Source of the DNA: CAYOXD01 sp964407825
GTDB taxonomy: Bacteria > Desulfobacterota > Desulfobacteria > Desulfobacterales > JAFDDL01
NCBI GenBank assembly: GCA_964407825.1
Contig: CAYOXD010000056.1
Span: forward strand, 1 to 19,831
Reading direction: 5' to 3'
DNA length: 19,831 nt
Of this stretch, positions 7,916 to 14,264 are shown in pieces; position 1 is the stretch's first letter, and every line of letters begins with the position of its first letter. Position numbers and translations under genes: made by a program. The notes below the pieces were generated by a model. It saw only the letters and a program-made list of their open reading frames with translations, had not been told where the DNA came from and made no database searches.

Positions 7916-8012
7916 GCTCTGGATGTTGCTTGAAGGGGGCTGGTGGGCGGCAGGCGGGCTGAGTCCCGGATCCCGACAGGCGGCGGCAAACGTTTTCTTT
8001 GGGAGGGGCACG

Positions 8013-8288
8013 GTGGTTCTGGATTACAAAAAAAACCGTGCATGGGCCGAGAACCTCCATATTCTGATGCAGGTCGGCCTTACCATGGCCGGGTGCATTT
8101 TGTTTTGCCTCTGGATTGGCATCGAACTGGATAAGTGGTTGGGCACCCGGGGGGTTTTTACCGCTATTTTCATTCTGCTGGGGATTGCCGGCGGCGGTGT
8201 GACGGTTTATCGCCAAATAACCGATACGATGAAACCGTCTTCGAAAAATTCAGATACGCATCCGGAGAAGCCGGACCCTGGGGCCTGA
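8013..8288 (+). CDS. atpZ: AtpZ/AtpQ-type ATP synthase accessory protein
   Basis: 91 residues if it starts at GTG 8013, which has GGGAGGGG at 8001-8008 in front. The frame is open back to 7899, but those extra residues have no family character. Two membrane helices are visible (about 19-39 and 49-66) joined by a short loop with GIELDKWLGTRG, typical of the small AtpZ/AtpQ family (ATPase_gene1) encoded at the head of many F- and N-type ATPase operons. Members are proposed to help c-ring assembly or carry Mg2+/Ca2+. The C-terminal tail is polar and proline-rich. The non-ATG start suggests modest expression. It is the first gene of the operon and atpI follows after 4 bases. Confidence 0.8.
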   Translation: MVLDYKKNRAWAENLHILMQVGLTMAGCILFCLWIGIELDKWLGTRGVFTAIFILLGIAGGGVTVYRQITDTMKPSSKNSDTHPEKPDPGA

Positions 8289-8292
8289 ATCC

Positions 8293-8679
8293 TTGGACTC
8301 GTTGCGTCAGATACAGAAAAAGGTCTGCTCCAGAGCCATGGTCGTGGCGATTGTGGTGGCGGTGGGGTTCATCATTGCCGGATACAAGCCCCTGGCCAAG
8401 GGATTGATCCTGGGGACCCTGTTCAGCATCATCAACTTTGTCCTGATGGGCGAGACCATACCCTGGCGGCTTGTTGGATCCCAGAAAAAAGCGACTGTTA
8501 TTTCAATGTTGTCCATATTATTGAGATACGCATTGCTTGGCATACCGATCATCGTGGGTGTAAGATCTCCGGAATTTAACCTTCCAGCTGTCGTGGTCGG
8601 CATATTTTCCGTTCAAATCGTTTTATTGGGGGAGCATATCACGAAGCTGGCAACATCATCTTTCAGAAAGCAGGGATAG
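8293..8679 (+). CDS. atpI: ATP synthase subunit I (AtpI/AtpR-like)
   Basis: 128 residues from TTG 8293, four bases after the atpZ stop. The next possible start, ATG 8338, would cut off the polar N-terminal tail usual in the family, so TTG is preferred although the ribosome site is weak. The protein has four hydrophobic segments, with AGYKPLAKGLILGTLFSIIN between the first two, in keeping with the ATP-synt_I family. AtpI acts as an assembly factor for the c-ring in Na+-type enzymes. The gene lies directly before the a subunit (4-base gap), the standard place. Together with atpZ it gives a Z-I-B-E order, comparable to the Q-R-B-E order of N-ATPase operons. Confidence 0.82.
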   Translation: MDSLRQIQKKVCSRAMVVAIVVAVGFIIAGYKPLAKGLILGTLFSIINFVLMGETIPWRLVGSQKKATVISMLSILLRYALLGIPIIVGVRSPEFNLPAVVVGIFSVQIVLLGEHITKLATSSFRKQG

Positions 8680-8683
8680 GGGT

Positions 8684-9358
8684 ATGGAGGAATTAGGCAA
8701 AATACATCAGCTGCTGATCTCCGTCGGGGGATACCAAATGACGTTCAACCTGGAGGTCATCCTGATGACCTGGATCGTCATTTTGTCATTGATCTTGTTC
8801 GCTTTCATGACCACCCGGAAGCGCGGCATCCTGCCCGGTCCGTTTCAGGCCGTGGGGGAACTTCTGGTAACCAGCCTGTATTCCTTGACCGACGATGCCC
8901 TGGACCGGGAGCTGAGTGAAAAGTATGCGCCGATGATTTGCGCGATGTTCATGTTCCTGGTGCTGTCCAACTGGCTGGGGATCATTCCCCACCTGGAGGA
9001 GCCCACCAAGGATTTAAACACACCCCTCAGCCTCGGTATTATGGGCTTTTTTATCGCCCACTATGCGGGAATCCGCGCCAAGGGTTTCAAGACGTATGTG
9101 AAGGCGTACTTTGAGCCCATGTTTTTCATGATGCCGCTCAACGTCATCGGGGAACTGGCCAAGGTGGTGTCGATTTCCTTCCGTCTCTTCGGCAACATCA
9201 TGGGGGGGTCCATCATCATTCTGGTGGTCTCGTATCTCACCTACTCCGTGTTGCTGCCCCCCTTCTTAAATGCCTTTTTCGGCCTCTTCGTGGGCACTAT
9301 CCAGGGATTCGTATTTACCATGCTAACGGTCGTGTACATCTCGGTTCAGGTAAAATAA
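8684..9358 (+). CDS. atpB: F-type ATP synthase a subunit
   Basis: 224 residues from ATG 8684, with AGGGG just upstream. This is the stator channel protein in the membrane that faces the c-ring. The essential arginine is Arg167 in SISFRLFGNIMGG, and the last helix has TIQGFVFTMLTVVYIS with Gln208, both hallmarks of the family. The earlier LSNWLGIIP is also conserved. Five to six membrane helices are evident and the length is typical of short delta-proteobacterial and Firmicute a subunits. Its stop (TAA) overlaps the start of the fused c gene by one base (TAATG), so the two are probably translationally coupled. Nothing is missing that would prevent ion translocation. Confidence 0.93.
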   Translation: MEELGKIHQLLISVGGYQMTFNLEVILMTWIVILSLILFAFMTTRKRGILPGPFQAVGELLVTSLYSLTDDALDRELSEKYAPMICAMFMFLVLSNWLGIIPHLEEPTKDLNTPLSLGIMGFFIAHYAGIRAKGFKTYVKAYFEPMFFMMPLNVIGELAKVVSISFRLFGNIMGGSIIILVVSYLTYSVLLPPFLNAFFGLFVGTIQGFVFTMLTVVYISVQVK

Positions 9359-10335
9359 TGATGATTGATAACGTTCAATTCTGGGTTAAGGTATCCGCCT
9401 ACGTGGGCGGGGGCATCTGCATGGGATTCGGAGCCATCGGCGCGGCGATCGGTGAAGGGTACACGGCCTCCCAGGCCAATACCGCCATTTCGCGCAACCC
9501 GCGCCTGTCCGGCGATATTTTCAAGGCCATGCTGGTGGGGCAGGCCATTGCGGAATCGGCGTCCATTTTCGCGCTGGTGGTGGCCATGCTGCTGCTTTTC
9601 AATGATTTTCACAGTGGCTCCATCATAACGGCCAGCGTGTTGATTTCCGCGGGTCTGTGTATGGGGCTCGGCGCCATCGGGTCGGGCGTTGGTTCGGGAT
9701 ATCCGGCCGCCTCGGCCTGCGAGGGCATGTCCCGGCAACCCGCTATGGGCGGCCGGCTTACCACCAATATGCTCATCGGTTCGGCCGTTTGCCAGACACC
9801 CTCCATATTCGCTCTGGTGACGTCCTTTATTCTGCTGTTTTCCAATTTTTCCAGTCGCCCCGTCTCGCCGACCTGGGCCGCTGTCCTGGGCGCTGGGTTG
9901 GCCACGGGCCTCGGCGCCATCGGCTCCGGGCTGGGGGGCGGTCTTGTGGCCGGCGCCAGCTGTGAGGGGGTTGCCAGGACGCCGCCATCGGCGACACCGG
10001 TGACCAACGTGATGCTGCTGGGCCAGGCGGTCACCCAGACCACCGCCATTTACGGGCTCTTGGTCAGCTTCATCCTGATGTTCAAGAACTTTCCGGCCTC
10101 AGATGCCCTCGCCCCTGCGGCGGCGCTCCTGTCCGCAGGCATCTGCATGGGCATCGGCGCCATCGGACCGGGCATCGGCGAGGGCTTTACAGCCCAGAGC
10201 AGCGTCGGCTGGATTGCCAGGAACCAGGAGGCAACGGCCGATCTGACCCGGACCATGCTGGTGGGACAGGCGGTGGCGGAATCCACCGGCATCTATTCCC
10301 TGGTCATCGCATTGATTTTGATATTTGTCATATAG
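9358..10335 (+). CDS. Fused four-hairpin ATP synthase c subunit (only two hairpins keep the ion-binding Glu)
   Basis: 325 residues, about four times an ordinary c subunit; start at ATG 9358 (or 9361). It consists of four tandem two-helix hairpins at roughly 14-82, 92-163, 174-243 and 252-325, each with the glycine-rich first helix (MGxGAIGxGxG), a polar loop and the GQAV-xx-x helix. Ion-site residues: hairpin 1 has Glu33 and Glu66-Ser67; hairpin 2 has Ser113 and Gln146; hairpin 3 has Gly194 and Gln227; hairpin 4 has Glu275 and Glu308-Ser309-Thr310 with Tyr313. So hairpins 1 and 4 look functional and 2 and 3 lack a carboxylate. Hairpin 4 is very close to the separate atpE product, suggesting growth by duplication. 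It lies between a and c genes, so it should be part of the rotor. Multi-hairpin c proteins are known in A. woodii, V-ATPases and some archaea; whether exactly this form is described I cannot say. Confidence 0.9.
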   Translation: MMIDNVQFWVKVSAYVGGGICMGFGAIGAAIGEGYTASQANTAISRNPRLSGDIFKAMLVGQAIAESASIFALVVAMLLLFNDFHSGSIITASVLISAGLCMGLGAIGSGVGSGYPAASACEGMSRQPAMGGRLTTNMLIGSAVCQTPSIFALVTSFILLFSNFSSRPVSPTWAAVLGAGLATGLGAIGSGLGGGLVAGASCEGVARTPPSATPVTNVMLLGQAVTQTTAIYGLLVSFILMFKNFPASDALAPAAALLSAGICMGIGAIGPGIGEGFTAQSSVGWIARNQEATADLTRTMLVGQAVAESTGIYSLVIALILIFVI

Positions 10336-10340
10336 CCCGC

Positions 10341-10386
10341 CGGCCATGGGGCCGCGCGGCGTAACCCACGCACTATTTTAAGGAGG
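10341..10386 (+). promoter_or_regulatory. Small hairpin and strong ribosome site before atpE
   Basis: The 59-base gap between the two c genes holds a 5-bp GC stem, CGGCC (10341-10345) and GGCCG (10350-10354) with an ATGG loop, then an AT stretch and AAGGAGG at 10380-10386, eight bases before ATG 10395. This is the strongest Shine-Dalgarno in the operon. It would allow the single-hairpin c subunit to be made in excess over the fused one. The hairpin's role (processing or mRNA stability) is a guess. Confidence 0.45.
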
Positions 10387-10394
10387 AACGTATA

Positions 10395-10643
10395 ATGGCG
10401 ATCGAAGGTGCTGACATTGTAAAGGCGGCTGCGTTATTGGGCGCTGGCATTTCCATGGGACTTGGGGCCATCGGACCTGGTGTAGGCGAAGGATTTGCAG
10501 CGGGCAAGGCCTGCGAGGCGATCGGAAAAAATCCGAAAGAGGCGGGACTTCTGACCCGGACCATGCTGGTGGGCCAGGCCGTTTCCGAATCGACCGGTAT
10601 TTATTCGCTGGTTATCGCCCTGTTGCTCCTGTTTGTTGTCTAA
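10395..10643 (+). CDS. atpE: F-type ATP synthase c subunit, two-carboxylate Na+ type
   Basis: 82 residues, the usual single-hairpin c subunit, which oligomerises into the membrane rotor. Two helices (about 8-43 and 52-80) flank the polar loop GKNPKE. The ion site can be read in the numbering used for Ilyobacter tartaricus: Glu32 in GVGEGF, then Glu65, Ser66, Thr67 and Tyr70 in VSESTGIYS. The Ser-Thr-Tyr set is the Na+ signature, and Glu instead of Gln at 32 makes the two-carboxylate variant known from Fusobacterium nucleatum and N-ATPases. Na+ coupling is therefore likely, by analogy. It has the best ribosome site of the operon. It follows the fused c gene and precedes b', so both c forms are probably made together. 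Confidence 0.95.
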   Translation: MAIEGADIVKAAALLGAGISMGLGAIGPGVGEGFAAGKACEAIGKNPKEAGLLTRTMLVGQAVSESTGIYSLVIALLLLFVV

Positions 10644-10720
10644 AGCGGATAAGATGACCGGCCGGCGGCGGCAGGTGTCTGCGCTGACCGGTGCAACCTG
10701 ACATTCTGGGAAAGCGACCC

Positions 10721-11176
10721 ATGGAAATAGTAAGCAACAACGCCCTGATTTCGATCAACGCGACCATGATCGTCCAGCTCCTGTCCTTTCTTTTCCTGGT
10801 CTATGTCCTGAACCGGATCATGTTCCGTCCACTTCGCCAGACGATGGGGGAGCGCGAACAGGCGATCGAGCAGATCCGGCAGGACATCGGACAGGCCGAG
10901 GAGAAGCTGGAAAGCGTCACGACCGAGGCCATGAAGCGGGAGGCGGAAATGAAAACCGACGCCTTCCAGCTGCGCTCCGATCTGGAACAGAGCGCCAAGG
11001 ATGAGGCCAACGCCGTGCTGAAATCGGCCGGCAATGAGATGGACGCCCTCAAGCAAAAGGCCGAGGCCGAGGTGAAAAAGACGATCGAGGCCGCCAGGGC
11101 CAGCATGGCTGATGAGTCCGAGCGGCTGACCGTCTCCATCATGGAAAAGATGCTGGATCGGAGGCTGACAAAATGA
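10721..11176 (+). CDS. atpF': ATP synthase b' subunit
   Basis: 151 residues from ATG 10721, with GGGAAAG shortly before; a GTG at 10691 would add ten residues of no evident value. One N-terminal membrane helix (about 9-29, rich in Leu/Phe/Val) is followed by VLNRIMFRPLRQTM, the typical exit of a b-type stator helix. A long charged alpha-helical, coiled-coil region rich in Glu, Lys, Ala and Gln fills the rest. Paired with the second b gene it forms the b'b heterodimer peripheral stalk used by many Desulfobacterota, cyanobacteria and others. The stop overlaps the b start by 4 bases (ATGA). The 77-base gap after atpE contains no gene. Confidence 0.88.
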   Translation: MEIVSNNALISINATMIVQLLSFLFLVYVLNRIMFRPLRQTMGEREQAIEQIRQDIGQAEEKLESVTTEAMKREAEMKTDAFQLRSDLEQSAKDEANAVLKSAGNEMDALKQKAEAEVKKTIEAARASMADESERLTVSIMEKMLDRRLTK

Positions 11177-11760
11177 AGTCCGGAAGCGATTTCCGTAAGG
11201 TGAAGATTATCGTCTCTCTGTTGGTGTTGGCGCTTCTGTTCTGGAGCCAGGCCGCATGGGCGGCGGGAGGCGCCGCCAGCTGGCGGCCCACCTACGATAT
11301 GGCGATGCGGTGGCTGAATTTCTTTATCCTGGTCTTTGTGATCGTGAAGTATGCCCGTGCGCCGTTAAAAGGCTTTCTGGCCGGACAGAAGGAAAAGGTT
11401 CAGGATGAGATTGAGTCCCTCGAGACGCAGAAGTCCGCTCTCCAGTCCCAGGTGGCCGAAGCGCAGCAACAGCTGACAGACAGCGACGCCCGCTTCGCCG
11501 AGCTGAAGGAAAAGATCGTTCAGCAAGCGGAAAAGGAAAAGGAACGGATCATCGAGTCGGCCAGGGAGCAGAGCCGCCTGATGATCGAGAGCGCCCATCA
11601 GCGGGTGGAAAGCCGGATCCAGCACGCCAAGGCTTCCGTCATGTCCGAACTCATCGATAACGCCATCGCAGGCGCTCTTGAAAAACTGCCGGCGCTCATC
11701 ACCCCCGAGGACGACCAGAAATACCTGGATCGTTTCATGTCGGAGGTGGAGACCGTCTGA
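11173..11760 (+). CDS. atpF: ATP synthase b subunit with signal-peptide-like N-terminus
   Basis: 195 residues from ATG 11173, overlapping b' by 4 bases. Residues 11-29 form a hydrophobic segment ending in AAWAAG, resembling a cleavable signal peptide (Ala-x-Ala type). A second hydrophobic helix follows (about 44-60, WLNFFILVFVIVKYARAPLK), which is the usual b membrane anchor. From about 70 to 165 it is a long Glu/Gln/Lys-rich coiled coil. The C-terminus (LPALITPEDDQKYLDRF) looks complete, so it is not truncated. In related bacteria this gene is followed by atpH, A, G, D and C, yet here nothing of F1 follows: 11761-11916 is noncoding and then a clpB remnant begins. The delta subunit that would bind this stalk must be encoded elsewhere or be missing. 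Confidence 0.88.
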   Translation: MKSGSDFRKVKIIVSLLVLALLFWSQAAWAAGGAASWRPTYDMAMRWLNFFILVFVIVKYARAPLKGFLAGQKEKVQDEIESLETQKSALQSQVAEAQQQLTDSDARFAELKEKIVQQAEKEKERIIESAREQSRLMIESAHQRVESRIQHAKASVMSELIDNAIAGALEKLPALITPEDDQKYLDRFMSEVETV

Positions 11761-11916
11761 CAGCCTGGTACCGGGCGGTCGCGACCTGTTCGGCCGCGGA
11801 CGCCCGGTGGCCTGTTCCTCTCGCCTGATGCCGGACCATCCTGACGAATCTGCGCCGGTCGCCGGGAGCTTGGAAAAATATTAGATTTTTTACCGCCTTG
11901 TCCCTGATCCTGCCTT

Positions 11917-12316
11917 TTACACCGGATGGAACACCAGCTTTCCATCGACTTCGTCCACTTCCACCTGCATGCCCTCGCGGACCTCACTCTTTAATATTGC
12001 CATGGAAAGCGGATTTTCCAGATGCTTCTGGATGACGCGCTTGAGCGGACGCGCGCCGTAGGCCGGATCATAGCCCAACTTTGCCAGAAGAGCGGAGGCC
12101 CCTTCCGTCAGGGAAATGGAAATGTGCCGCATTGGAAGTCATGATGATGCTGCTGTTCTTGAAGGAGACCGTGCGGCCCTGGCCGTCCGTCATGCGGCCA
12201 TCGTCAAGAATCTGGAGAAGAACGTTGAAAACGTCCGGATGGGCCTTTTCGATCTCGTCGAAGAGGACCACCGAGTAGGGATGGCGGCGAACGGATTCCG
12301 TGAGATACCCCCCCTC
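11917..12316 (-). pseudogene. clpB: Decayed clpB 3' remnant with internal deletion and frameshift
   Basis: Two pieces of the ClpB disaggregase C-terminal half survive. The first (about 12316-12131) encodes EGGYLTESVRRHPYS, the Walker B segment VVLFDEIEKAHPD, then DDGRMTDGQGRTVSF and IIMTSN. The second (about 12130-11917), in another frame, encodes the small D2 subdomain with LGYDPAYGARPLKRVIQ, ENPLSMAIL and a normal end at TAA 11917-11919. Between MTSN and the second piece, ClpB proteins have roughly 80 more residues, including the sensor region, which are absent. Everything upstream of the first piece (N-domain, D1, middle domain, D2 Walker A) is also gone. Homology starts only about 10 bases after the stop of the CBS-domain gene. 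No working protein can be made; a functional clpB would have to be elsewhere. Confidence 0.88.
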
Positions 12317-12325
12317 CTTTGCGGA

Positions 12326-13573
12326 TCAAGAGACCTGGCGTTCTTCCGGGAGGGGCTGGATTCGTTTGACGATATATTCCCGAATTCGGTTCCCTTCGAT
12401 GGCATTTACCGTCACCATGAAATTATCGAGCTCAATTTTTTCCTTCAGGGATGGGATTCTGCCGATACGATCGAGGATATAGCCTGAAAACGTGTCATAC
12501 TCCTTGATATCCGGAATGCTCATGCCGAGGGTTTCGTTGACGTCATCGATTTCCGTCTTTCCGAGAACCAGCCATTCGTCCTTTTTGATTTGAACGATGT
12601 GGGGCTCCACCTTGTCGGTTTCGTCGCTGATTTCCCCCACAAGCTCCTCGAGCACATCTTCGAGAGTGATCAGTCCGGAGACCCCTCCATGCTCGTCCAC
12701 AACGATGGCCAGATGCTGCTGGCGCTTTTTGAACTGACGCAACAGGGAATCCAGCTTCTTATTCTCAGGCACGAAATAGGCCAGGGCCATGAGAGACCTC
12801 AAATCGGGCGGCTTTTGGGATGTGGCCTGGTGCATGAACAGATCCTTCAGGTGCAGCACGCCAATGACATGGTCCACACCGCCGTCGATAATGGGAATGC
12901 GGGAATAGCCTGACTGGAGCAGGGCCAGCAGGTCGATGGGCTGCTCGGCCTCGAGCACGAACATGTCGCCCCGGGGGGTCATGATCTCCGATGCACTGGT
13001 ATCATCGAATTCGATGATATTGTGGATGAGTTCCCTCTCCTCCTCCTTGATCTCCCCCTCCTCCTCCACAACTTCCACGAATGTCAGCAGTTCCTCCTCG
13101 GTTACGGCGGGGGTTTTCTTTATTTTCCCGGTGATCATCGGAATGAAATTCAGAAACAGGATGACCGGATAAAAGAGCAGGGAGCACCAGTAAATGGGAT
13201 AGATGAACGCCCTGGCCAACAGAATATTGTTACGGGTGGCGAAGGATTTGGGCAGGATTTCGCCGAACACCAGGATGAGAAGGGTCATCAGGACCGTGGC
13301 GATCCCCACGGCCTTGTCCGGGAAGATCCGAAGGGCCACCGCTGTGGCAAGGGCCGCCGAGCCCACATTGGCAACGTTGTTGCCGATGAGGATGGTGCTG
13401 AGCAGCCGATGGGGGTCTTCCTTCATTTTGTAAATGAGTTGATCGGTACGGCGGTGGCTCTTGCCGAAATGACGGGCCTTGACCCTGCTGATGGAGAACA
13501 TGGCGGTTTCAGCAGAAGAAAAGAATCCGGACATCAGAAGCAGAAATAGCAACGTCAATAGCTGGAATGTCAT
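12326..13573 (-). CDS. CNNM/CorC/HlyC-family membrane protein (DUF21, two CBS domains, CorC_HlyC)
   Basis: 415 residues from ATG 13573. An N-terminal DUF21 membrane domain (about 1-150) has the conserved GFFSSAETAMFSISR start, LLSTILIGNNVANVG and FGEILPKSFA. Two CBS domains follow (about 195-255 with IMTPRGDMF, and 262-315 with VVDEHGGVSGLITLEDVLEELVGEI). A C-terminal CorC_HlyC domain lies at about 330-405 with YDTFSGYILDRIGRIP. The family is linked to Mg2+ (or Na+/Co2+) transport and resistance; the old haemolysin label is not supported functionally. A good promoter lies upstream (13643-13670). The stop codon is almost fused to the clpB remnant, so its natural downstream neighbour has been lost. 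The protein itself looks full length. Confidence 0.93.
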   Translation of the reverse strand: MTFQLLTLLFLLLMSGFFSSAETAMFSISRVKARHFGKSHRRTDQLIYKMKEDPHRLLSTILIGNNVANVGSAALATAVALRIFPDKAVGIATVLMTLLILVFGEILPKSFATRNNILLARAFIYPIYWCSLLFYPVILFLNFIPMITGKIKKTPAVTEEELLTFVEVVEEEGEIKEEERELIHNIIEFDDTSASEIMTPRGDMFVLEAEQPIDLLALLQSGYSRIPIIDGGVDHVIGVLHLKDLFMHQATSQKPPDLRSLMALAYFVPENKKLDSLLRQFKKRQQHLAIVVDEHGGVSGLITLEDVLEELVGEISDETDKVEPHIVQIKKDEWLVLGKTEIDDVNETLGMSIPDIKEYDTFSGYILDRIGRIPSLKEKIELDNFMVTVNAIEGNRIREYIVKRIQPLPEERQVS

Positions 13574-13600
13574 GCAGTTTGTCTCTCTTAAGGGTTATGA

Positions 13601-13643
13601 TACCGGTACGGGACCCGAACGTTGAAATCGCGTAATACCGGTA
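13601..13643. repeat. Pair of identical 8-bp palindromes TACCGGTA
   Basis: TACCGGTA occurs at 13601-13608 and 13636-13643, 35 bases apart, both perfectly self-complementary. The upstream copy (in - strand terms) touches the -10 box of the predicted promoter, and the other lies in the leader before the CorC-family start. This is the geometry of an operator pair. I do not know a regulator for this site. Confidence 0.5.
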
Positions 13644-13670
13644 ATATAGAAAATTCTTCCACCATGTCAA
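13643..13670 (-). promoter_or_regulatory. Strong sigma70-type promoter for the CorC/HlyC-family gene
   Basis: On the - strand: TTGACA (13665-13670, all six bases consensus), a 16-base spacer, TATATT (13643-13648, five of six). Transcription would start near 13636, giving a leader of about 62 bases before ATG 13573. The gene can therefore be expressed separately from trmL upstream. Confidence 0.6.
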
Positions 13671-13681
13671 TATTTTGCTTT

Positions 13682-13711
13682 GATTCCGATACTGATCCCG
13701 ATACTGATTTT
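13682..13711. repeat. Short degenerate hexamer array GATNCY
   Basis: Five consecutive six-base units beginning with GAT fill 13682-13711. Two nearly identical 12-base units, TCCGATACTGAT and CCCGATACTGAT, form its core at 13685-13708. It lies between the end of trmL and the CorC-family promoter. Function unknown. Confidence 0.6.
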
Positions 13712-13747
13712 GCTCCGCCAACCAAAGATACGCGATTGCCCTTGTTC

Positions 13748-14254
13748 TCAATAGGCATGGGCCGGCCCCGCCTCCCGGATGGATTCATAGAGCGCGATTC
13801 CCACCGCCGTTGACAGGTTCAGGCTCCGGATGGTCGATGTGATGGGAATGTGATAGGCGCGGCCGGGGAACCGGGTGAAAACGGTCTCTGGTAGCCCCCT
13901 GGACTCGGAACCGAAGATCAGGAACATCCGTTTCAAAACCGGCAGCTGCCAGAAGGGTGCGGCTCCGGATTTGGACAGGAGGGCAACCTCGTGTTCCAGC
14001 ACTCGCATTTGGGTCAGAAACTGCTCGAAGTCCGGCCATACACTGGGTTTTACCCGGTGCCAGTAATCCAGCCCGGCCCGTCTGACCTGCTTTTCCGCCA
14101 GGGAGAAGCCCAGGGGCGCGATCAGGTGCAGGTGGGCGCCGCAGCCCAGGCAGGTTCTGCCGATATTCCCGGTATTCCAATGAATTTCCGGTGAAACGAG
14201 CACCACGTGCCGTTCCGCGCCCTCCGATGGTGGGGGCATCTGTTTTACTGACAT
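13748..14254 (-). CDS. trmL: tRNA (cytidine/uridine-34 2'-O)-methyltransferase, SPOUT family
   Basis: 168 residues from ATG 14254. The frame is open to 14311, but that would overlap the previous gene and add an unrelated tail; the ribosome site for 14254 is weak. The SPOUT (trefoil knot) methyltransferase motifs are visible: NTGNIGRTC at 27-35, FLIFGSESRGLP at 111-122 and ITSTIRSLNLSTAVGIALYE at 138-157. The two latter form the SAM-binding knot. Length and motifs match TrmL, which methylates the wobble ribose of tRNA-Leu isoacceptors in the cytoplasm; FGSESRGLP is a slight variant of the common FGPETRGLP. It starts 10 bases after the stop of the pyruvate-kinase-domain gene, so the two are likely co-transcribed. 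Confidence 0.88.
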   Translation of the reverse strand: MSVKQMPPPSEGAERHVVLVSPEIHWNTGNIGRTCLGCGAHLHLIAPLGFSLAEKQVRRAGLDYWHRVKPSVWPDFEQFLTQMRVLEHEVALLSKSGAAPFWQLPVLKRMFLIFGSESRGLPETVFTRFPGRAYHIPITSTIRSLNLSTAVGIALYESIREAGPAHAY

Positions 14255-14264
14255 GGGACTGGAT

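Larger units (their letters stand above)
7637..8012. promoter_or_regulatory. Divergent control region between the DHH-fabD operon and the ATP synthase operon
   Basis: 376 bases without a convincing gene, clearly more AT-rich between about 7750 and 7920 than the coding flanks. It must hold the starts of two divergent transcription units. Candidate promoters, an inverted repeat and a roughly 90-base GC-rich leader before atpZ are listed separately or visible here. Open frames crossing it (7753-7962 + and 7772-8216 -) have no recognisable protein character and no good ribosome sites. Confidence 0.7.

Noticed and set aside
7753..8216. Small open frames in the divergent region (7753-7962 + and 7772-8216 -)
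   Set aside because: No ribosome sites, no domain-like pattern, and one overlaps atpZ in antisense.
11874..11890. AAAAAT/ATTTTT hairpin as a terminator for the ATP synthase operon
   Set aside because: The stem is only six A-T pairs with no GC core, too weak to call a terminator.
11761..11916. Possible atpH (delta) start after atpF
   Set aside because: Two + frames read directly after the atpF stop hit stops within about 25 codons, and none resembles the delta subunit N-terminus.
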